Shown here piece by piece: positions 57,023-64,000 of a stretch of DNA of 64,000 nt. Numbering within the stretch: the stretch's first letter is position 1; every line of letters begins with the position of its first letter. Location: the NCBI GenBank assembly GCA_002794785.1, contig NBBA01000003.1, positions 1,054,001 to 1,118,000 of the forward strand. Direction: 5' to 3'. The stretch is from Coniferiporia sulphurascens (Eukaryota; Basidiomycota; Agaricomycetes; Hymenochaetales; Hymenochaetaceae). A model generated the notes under the pieces. The model saw only the letters and a program-made list of their open reading frames with translations, searched no databases and was not told the DNA's origin. A program made the translations under genes and the position numbers.

Positions 57023-58550
57023 ATGGCGCTGCCTGATCCCATTGTGCGCATTCGGGAACTGAAGAAAGACAAAGTTAACTTTGTGCTGGAGAATGTTGAC
57101 CTCTCGTGCGTACGGCCTCATACATATTGTCCGAGTTCGGAAACGCTGACGAGCCGGCCAGGTTTGCGAACTCGCTGCGAAGAGTCATGATGGCTGACGT
57201 CCCTACTCTTGGTGAGCTGCCTTGCAAGGTATCTTGCATGAATGAATGCTCAAGAACGAACAATGTTCCCAGCGATCGACATTGTGGAACTGCAAGCCAA
57301 TACGACAGTGCTACCGGACGAGTTCATCGCACACCGACTCGGAATGATTCCTCTCCTTAGCACAAACTGCGAAGAGGCTATTCGTTACAATCGTGTGCGT
57401 CACTTTCCTCCAGAGTTACACGCCGGCTGTCTCACTGTCTCACCATTGCCGTAACAGGATTGCAATTGCGAGGAATACTGTGATTACTGCTCCGTAACGC
57501 TGCTCCTGCATGTGTCAAGTGAAGAGGGAGGCAGCAGGGACATCACGAGTAATCACCTCGATGTCGTCCCCCCCGGTATGAGTAGGAATATCAACGAGGA
57601 CGAAACTGGAGAGGAACTTACAAAACGAGTCGAGAAGTTTGGATTTCCTGTCGGGCAAGGTAGAAGTCAAGCTTACTCGATTGCACATATTGTTTGGCTA
57701 ACTGCAGGCTCATATTACCGATCTAGGCGAGCCAAATGTTAACCCTGTGCTCATATGTAAAATTCGCCAAGGACAAGAATTAAAAGTGAAATGCATTGCA
57801 AAAAAGGTAGGCTGTCTGGGCTCTGCTGGCATCACCTTTCTGAGGAGCCACGCTTGTAGGGTATAGCAAAGGAGCACGCAAAATGGTCACCATGCTCGGC
57901 TGTATCATTTGAATACGACCCGCACAACAAATTAAGGCATACAACTTACTGGTACGAGGTAGATGAAAAAGGGGAGTGGCCGTTAAGTGAGAACGCCAAA
58001 GAGGAAGAGCCGCAAAGAGAAGATGAACGATTTGACTTCAATGCGAAGCCCGAAAAATTCTACTTTGAGGTGGAGACTGTTGGTAGTCTCACCCCTCAGG
58101 AAGTTGTCATGAAGGTACGTTGTCCCTTGCCAACAACAATAAAGATGCTGAGACCACTCCGGATGGCAGGGTCTGCAAGAGTTACAAACGAAGCTGGCCA
58201 ATCTCATTCTCGCCTTGAAACCTGATGCAGAGCAACAGTTAGGGGGAGCGGATTCCGGATTACCTATGGCCCAAGTCAACGGCCACACTGCGCCGTCGGC
58301 AGGTGGTACTTGGGCTCAAGCGCACAATTGGGGAGGCGGAGGGGCCAGCCCCAGAAACGGTTCAAGCTGGGGTGGGGCATCGAATAGCTGGAGTGGAACA
58401 TCCCCAAACGGTGGAGGCGGCAGCGGTGGTTGGGGACCTCCTGGAGGGACGGGTGGGCGTGGAGGCGGTTCGCCAGACTGGGGAAACACCAGGGGAGGAG
58501 GGGGATGGGGAAGCCCCAATCGGACAGCAGCGGGTGGCTGGAACGTTTAA
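57023..58550 (+). CDS. RPB3: RNA polymerase II subunit Rpb3 with Gly/Trp-rich C-terminal extension
   Basis: Alpha-like subunit that pairs with Rpb11 to start Pol II assembly. Start ATG at 57023 ([19 protein letters not shown]). A first intron splits NVDLS from [16 protein letters not shown], the alpha motif. Then [31 protein letters not shown], and the zinc site [14 protein letters not shown] with four Cys. Later blocks: [58 protein letters not shown] and [18 protein letters not shown] then [19 protein letters not shown]. The normal protein ends near here; this one continues about 100 residues with [39 protein letters not shown] and GGWGSP, ending GGWNV. Eight Trp occur, six of them next to Gly. 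About eight introns. Identity is firm; the tail's role is unknown. Confidence 0.93.
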
Positions 58551-58746
58551 CGACAGACCTGTACTTGTTAATATCTTCTCTCCGTTGTTTACTATGAAGC
58601 GTATTATTATTGTTCTTGTATGTCGCATCACATAATTGAAGGTCGATCACCCCAAATCGAGTAGGTGATGACCTCACGCTCGCTCATCGCGCGCTCCGTA
58701 CTTTTGAGCTCTCGGACGTGCAACGCGCTCAGCATTTTCATGTTCT

Positions 58747-61336
58747 ATGTGTTCACTCTTTGCCGTTTCCCTGCGTCGGGGTAACGCTGGCTGTACCTCT
58801 GTCCCCCGTCTTACATATGCCCGACTTTCAAGCCAAAAAGCCGGTCCTTGGCAAATAGCAAGATTTCGGAGTGCACGGCACTCCTCGTCACAAGCTGCGC
58901 CTGCACCCCAGCGGCAGCGTTCCGAGTTTCTCCTTTACTCGGGGACCCTGCTTTTAGTCGGGGGCGGATTCTACATCACATACAAAGCCAATGAACCCTT
59001 TCGTCATTCATGTCTGGCAGCCGTGCGGTGCTCTCGGGTCGCGAGTACGTATTGTATAGCAACAGTCTGAGTATATGTATTTCCTGGCTGACTCAACCTG
59101 TATAGAATCTGTTGTTTTAGGTGTGTCAAACCCTTAATAATGCCCACCTTATTTGACTGAAATGTACGAATTCCGAAGGGGCGATTGATTACAAATGGAC
59201 ATTCGCAAAGAACTATGGCGATGAGACGGAAAGACTGCAGGCCTACTCTGACTGCCATACGCGAAGTGCACGACGTGTATTGAAAGCCCTGCTTGCCAAT
59301 GGCGGTGAGTACATGTGTTTCTACCACTCAAACTCGCTGTTTATATCCTACCGCAGGAATCTTCATTAAGCTTGGGCAACATATGTCTTCGCTGTAGGTC
59401 GTGGCTAGCCCGGATGAATCGCCCTTCTCCTCACCTTATTTCTGTAGTATCGTCCTTCCAAAGGAATGGACAAGCACAATGCGCCCTTTACAAGACCAAT
59501 GCCACCCCACTGCATATGAGGACATAGAGAAACTCTTCCTCGCAGACATTGGGAAGCCAATTGAAGAGCTCTTTGATGAGTTTGACCCCGTTCCGCTTGG
59601 TGTCGCGAGTCTTGCACAGGTGCACTTTGCGAGACACAGGGAAACAGGTCATCGTGTGGCAGTTAAACTGCAGCACCCCCATCTCATTGAATTTTGCGAC
59701 GTGGATATGAAGACCGTGGAGATATCCTTACGTAGGGACTGGCATTCCCGTATACTTCCGTGTCTGTACTGATGATACCCTCTTTTCATTACCGCAGGTT
59801 GGATTAAACGCTGGTTCCCCGACTTCGAGTTCAGTTGGCTTGGGGAGGAGATGCGCGAAAACCTGCCGAAGGAGATGGATTTCGTGCACGAAGCCTCTAA
59901 CGCCGCACGAACGGCTAACGACTTCAAAAACATCCGAACCTCCCTGTACATCCCGCAGGTTGTATCTGCGTCCAAACGTGTGCTTGTCATGGAATTCATT
60001 GAGGGTGGCAGAGCGGATGACTTGGAATACCTGGCCGAGCACAACATCGACAGGAACGCTGTGGCTCTGGAGGTCCAGCGCATCTTCTGCCGTATGGTTC
60101 ATCTCAACGGATGGTTCCATGCTGTAAGCAAACCTAGTTTCGTGCCGATTGTCTAACTCAAGTTTTTTCTTCCGCAGGACCCTCACCTCGGTTTGTCTTC
60201 CGCAAATATATAGCGCCGTTCGCATGACTTCAGTTTCTGACTTTCGTTCACAGGTAACCTACTTGTCCGTCCAGCACCAAAGAATTCAAAGTCGCCGTAT
60301 AGCTTTGAAGTTGTCCTCCTGGATCACGGACTCTATTTCGACATTGATAGAGCACTTCGGATAAACTATAGTAGTTTATGGCTTTCCCTTATTGCCCCAG
60401 CTTCTTCGGAAACAAATGCTAACCGACGCAAGTACGCGCAGCTCGTTGGAAATATAGGTGATGATCTTGTATGTCCACTTTATTGTCATTAAATTGGACC
60501 CACCTGTCTGACTCCATGACCCTGCTAATCTGATAGTATCCTATATTTGAGACTGCGATCACTGGTGAGTTGGGAGTTTATCTTGAAAATGTCGCGATAA
60601 GGTTGATGAAGCTCAATATGCCCAGGACGCGCTGGGCTGGAGGGTACATGGGATTCTGGGGAGAGTGACGGGTCCTTCCCTAGGAAAAAGCGCGCGTCAA
60701 GTCTAGTTGACCTGATGCCGCAAAGTGAAGGTGAAATGGAGGCCATCCGCAATGCTGTTGTTCAGAAGGAAGGCCTTCTAATCTCATTATTTGACCTGCT
60801 CCGGCGAGTTCCAAGAAGGGTACTCATGCTGCTCAAATTGAATGACCTCGTTAGGTAATGTGCATACGCAGGATTGAGAATTGAAATACTAACTCCTATA
60901 CAGAAGCCTGGACCGGTCGCTAGCGACGACCCATTCTAGCGTAAGATTTTCTTGTGACTGCTGAGGTCCCGTGGAATTCTCTCTAAAACCAGACCATCAG
61001 ATCCGTATCTTCCTGATTACTGCACAATACTGCAATCTCGCTGTTTACGAGGGTTGCAAGCGAAATTTAATAGATACCATGCGGGAAAGCGGGTCTGTCT
61101 CCTGGAGCGGGCTATGGGCGTATTTCGGGCAATGGTGGTAAGTAAATACGTTCACGTACTGACTATCTTTCTCACTCTTTTGCAGGTCGTTCCAAAGATC
61201 ATATCAAAAGATTCGCATTGTGGAAGCGGCTCTAGATACTGAAGCTTGGCTGATAAAAACGAGGGCATGGATCCGTGGACTATGCACAAAAGGCTTCCGG
61301 GGAGCCCACTTGGCAGCTTCAGGATTAGCCATATAG
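58747..61336 (+). CDS. UbiB/ABC1 atypical kinase, ADCK1 type, mitochondrial
   Basis: ABC1-family atypical kinase of mitochondria, relative of Coq8 and Mcp2/ADCK1. Start ATG at 58747; the leader is Arg/Ser-rich (VSLRRGN, ARFRSARHSSSQ) and precedes a TM-like segment EFLLYSGTLLLVGGGFYITY. The first domain has AVRCSRVA, then AIDYKWTFAKNYGDE. The KxGQ motif is IFIKLGQHMSSL. Further: LPKEWTSTMRPLQDQCHPT, PLGVASLAQVHFARH (A-rich loop replaced by GVASLA), VAVKLQHP with the catalytic Lys, EMDFVHEASNAARTAND, and FHADPHLGNLLVRP with the metal-binding Asp-Asn set, then VVLLDHGLYFDID. Two micro-exons occur: 59106-59120 (15 nt) and 60178-60190 (13 nt, coding DPHLG). The end reads GAHLAASGLAI, stopping at 61336. 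Substrate unknown. Confidence 0.9.
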
Positions 61337-61478
61337 TAGATGCTTGATAATGTAATGACCGATTCTAGACCATTCCCATCTTCTCTTGCTGTGCGATGGT
61401 AGACGGAAAACCGTACCCACTCTGACATACATAGTATAATATTAATTGTCATTATTCCATCTGCTATCTTAAGTTACA

Positions 61479-62799
61479 TCAATTTCCGTTGAGGGTATGC
61501 CATACATGGGATGCCACGCCAAGCATGGAGTCGTTCCATTGGTTTTCGGCCCTGTCCAGTGATTTCCCCCCTGCTGCCAGTACGAAGGGAATCCCCTTAT
61601 CTCCTCCTGTACTAACCTCCGGAATGAGTGGAAGCTCCCCTAGAATCGGCACGTCCACATCGGATGCCGCTTTTCGGAAAGATTCTGAGCTTCCAAAGGG
61701 GAAGTGCCGCGTATCGCACGACGGACACAAGAAATAGGACGTGTTTAAAACAAGTCCTGTAATCTGTGGGCGACATAAGATTACGCGTTACGGTGCACAT
61801 TGTCTCATTTTAAAGGACTTGCCGGTATAGATACTTTTCGGAACATTGCTATACCTTTCCGGACGTCCGCCAGAGAGACATCTTGGGGAGTTGAAACAAT
61901 GACGGCACCTGGAGATTAACAGACAATCAGCTGGTTGAATAAATAGCAAATATAGAACACGTTACCATCTACATGCACGAGTTGGCCTACCGTTAACGGG
62001 ACGTCGCCGGTGCCTGGGGGCATGTCGACCACAAGTACATCTAAGCCAGGACCGGCAACTTCCTCCCTCCCAGCGTTGTCGCGCCAGTCTACGTCAAAGA
62101 GAAGCTGCTGGATCGCTTTCTGCACCATGAGACCCCGCCAGACGACCGGTGTATCATCTCTTGAGGGCTGAGATGTGTCCGAAGTTTTGGTCCGGGGTAA
62201 GAGGAACCCCATGGACATACAGGGAATGCCGTGGTTCTTGAGTGGGACAAGCGCACCAGCTGGGCGTTGGCTAAATGACCTGGGCGGTGTACGCAATAAA
62301 AAGGGACTGACAGGATGTTAGTTCAGGCTCGTCACAGTCTTCTAAGCCCATGAGTTTGGGAATAGAGGGACCAAACAGGTCCAGGTCTAAGAGACCAACT
62401 CTAGGCCGACGGCGGAGTTTGTCCTCCTGTAATGCAAGTGCCATAGCAAGATTCGCTTGTTAACGAGTCAATACAGTGTGTCGAAGCCTGTATAGACCCA
62501 ACGTACCAGCTATCGTACTTTTCCCAACGCCTCCTTTCCCGCTCGCCACTACTAGAACTTTCTTCACGTTCGGAATACTTCGTTTCTGAGGCGGTCCTCG
62601 TCGCGGTATGCTGGGAGGCAGGGTAGCACCTGTCCGAGGCAAGCCCTATAGAGTCATCAGCAAGAAATATCATCGTCCAGCGGATACTTACCAGAGGGTT
62701 TTCATGCTTCAGGAATCGACTCCCGTGCAACGAACGGTTGAACTTTGTCAATGACTGGTCCGAAGCTTTGCAGAGCCCTGCCAGTAGTAAACTGCCCAT
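61479..62799 (-). CDS. IND1: Ind1/NUBPL, Fe-S P-loop protein for complex I assembly
   Basis: Mitochondrial Mrp/Nbp35-family NTPase that delivers [4Fe-4S] clusters to respiratory complex I. Start ATG at 62799; the leader [15 protein letters not shown] then [10 protein letters not shown] is basic. The P-loop is [13 protein letters not shown], the deviant Walker A with signature Lys; an intron in the next codons joins IA to [12 protein letters not shown]. Then [52 protein letters not shown] and [19 protein letters not shown] (Walker B and switch). The cluster site is [14 protein letters not shown] (C-x2-C), then [14 protein letters not shown]. The end [14 protein letters not shown] stops at 61479. 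Presence of Ind1 fits a fungus with complex I, unlike budding yeast. About seven introns. It converges on the kinase gene with a 142 bp gap. Firm. Confidence 0.92.
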
Positions 62800-63084
62800 C
62801 CCTCTAATATGGAGAGATCAAAGTTTTTTCGTCTACCTATTGATGCAGTATTCGACAAGTCCGCAGGCAATAAGGAGGCTTTATGGTAGTCGAGGAGTCC
62901 TCGGAGCCGACAAACTTCAGTGGCAATCTATATTAAGGCAAGAGTCTACCACATATAGAAACTTCTGTTATCTTTATTGTTCAAATCATGACAATAACAA
63001 CTATTATTGACATCTACATTGAAGGCTTGGTTGTGCGGATGGTGTTATACAATGCAAAACGATGCTGAAATTATTCTGTTTTAA

Positions 63085-64000
63085 TTAAGCGAAACCGAAA
63101 CCTTCACCCCCTTCGTTGATCGCCAGCAGCAGCTGCTGACGAAGTTTCTCGTAAGACGAATATTGTGGAAGATCAATCTGATTGAAACCTGAACGAAGGG
63201 AGAAAGTATCAGCACCGAGTATATGGGCATACAAAAAATAAAATCGATAAACGCACATGTATGAGCTTGGGGTAAGCGGTCTGGATTACCATACGCTCGG
63301 TGGATGGAAAATCGCTGCACGCCTTGCACGCCTTGCAGGTCTACAAAGCCACCTAGTGGTACTCGGGATGTTCCTGTAGCAAAGCTGAGGACCTTGGCAC
63401 GCTCGTCACGGTTAAAGGACTTCAAAGCTCTCCACCACCACACGATGACGGGATCAGAGCTCGTGTAGCCGTTGTACTCTGTAGCCGCTCTCCACTCGTC
63501 GACGTCAATATCAGGTGTTCCGGAGATAAGAAGTTCGACTTCTTGCTCATTGAACTGATAACTAATTCAGATGAAGCCCATCTAAGAACAAAGAAAATGC
63601 TCACAATAGAGATTAAATCCTTAGGAATAATTTCATAGAAACCTGACAGTAGGCTGTCGATTTGCTTGTCAATTGACGAATGCAATCGGTATTGGGCGGA
63701 AAGCTGGACGTATTCCTTCCTGTTTTCCATCGTGACCGGAATTGACGTTCCGTTTTCTTTTAGAGGAATGACAGCATGTCGACCGAACTAAACAGACGTC
63801 AGTACGTGGATAAGTAAGAATGACTGGTGTATCCCACCTCGTCAACTTCAGTGATAAAGGTCAAATCCAATACGGTGGGATCATTCTCAAGAATCCAGCA
63901 GAGTGATTTGTAGTATTCGGGATCGACCCATTCTACATCCCGGTAGTCAACACGTTTGCCAAGGAGTTGCCGATACAAGCTCCTTGCGAAATGAGCATCC
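63085..64000 (-). CDS. HECT-type E3 ubiquitin ligase of the Tom1/HUWE1 family, C-terminal part (cut by right edge)
   Basis: The minus-strand frame enters from the right edge within a HECT domain: [116 protein letters not shown] and [19 protein letters not shown]. The catalytic block is PQAHTCFNQIDLP, and the end is [15 protein letters not shown], stopping at 63085. The order and the FGFA end match Tom1/HUWE1. The 68-nt intron 63189-63256 splits the catalytic Cys codon after its first base (T, then GT). Only the last about 270 residues of a protein that is usually over 3,000 residues long are in view. Likely nuclear and involved in histone or ribosomal protein quality control. Confidence 0.9.

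Noticed and set aside
1..64000. Intact transposons, CRISPR arrays, prophage or a biosynthetic cluster
   Set aside because: None found: no transposase or reverse transcriptase motifs, no spaced repeats and no backbone synthase genes.

Overview
The window is nuclear DNA of a filamentous fungus, most likely a basidiomycete of the Agaricomycotina type. Genes are dense (about 25 in 64 kb) and cut by many short introns (about 50-65 nt, GT..AG, often with a CTNAC-like branch site). Protein families such as the Hsp9/Hsp12 stress proteins, a DUF300/OST-alpha protein with a long disordered tail and a zinc-finger AlkB-like oxygenase fit this. I see no plasmid, phage, CRISPR or intact transposon. Most genes are conserved housekeeping genes, so the window reads as ordinary core chromosome with a few lineage-specific genes.

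Layout: 0-10 kb: threonyl-tRNA synthetase (minus, cut by the left edge), VPS8 (plus), COG2 (minus). 10-16 kb: a DUF300/OST-alpha-like membrane protein (plus) and an INO80-complex Ies2-like subunit (minus). 16-19 kb: SmD3, then two adjacent small Hsp9/Hsp12-type genes. 19-24 kb: a membrane RING-H2 ubiquitin ligase and a class III (GABA-type) aminotransferase, both minus. 24-33 kb: a large PH-domain/coiled-coil protein (plus) converging on a large zinc-finger AlkB-like 2-oxoglutarate oxygenase (minus). 33-39 kb: ATP synthase delta, glutamate-cysteine ligase and Atg6/Beclin, all minus. 39-42 kb: DNA polymerase kappa (plus), sharing a 159 bp promoter with Atg6.

42.6-44.3 kb is the largest stretch without a recognisable gene. 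44-50 kb: Tlg2/syntaxin-16 SNARE (minus), a tiny cysteine-rich five-exon gene (plus) and NAR1 (minus). 50-58.5 kb: a secreted family-14 polysaccharide lyase, an RraA-like protein, an EF-hand MscS channel and RPB3 with a Gly/Trp-rich tail (all plus). 58.7-64 kb: an ADCK1-type UbiB kinase (plus), the Ind1/NUBPL Fe-S protein (minus) and the HECT end of a Tom1/HUWE1-type ligase (minus, cut by the right edge).

The neighbours do not form one pathway. Themes recur: endosome/Golgi traffic (Vps8, COG2, Tlg2, Atg6), Fe-S biogenesis (NAR1, Ind1), ubiquitin ligases and mitochondrial function. Several gene pairs are head-to-head over short shared promoters. The least explained items are the 82-residue Cys-rich micro-exon gene, the cryptic Hsp9-like neighbour gene, the AlkB-like oxygenase and the GW-rich tail on RPB3. 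Gene models were spliced by eye; exon borders given explicitly were checked for phase, the others are approximate.
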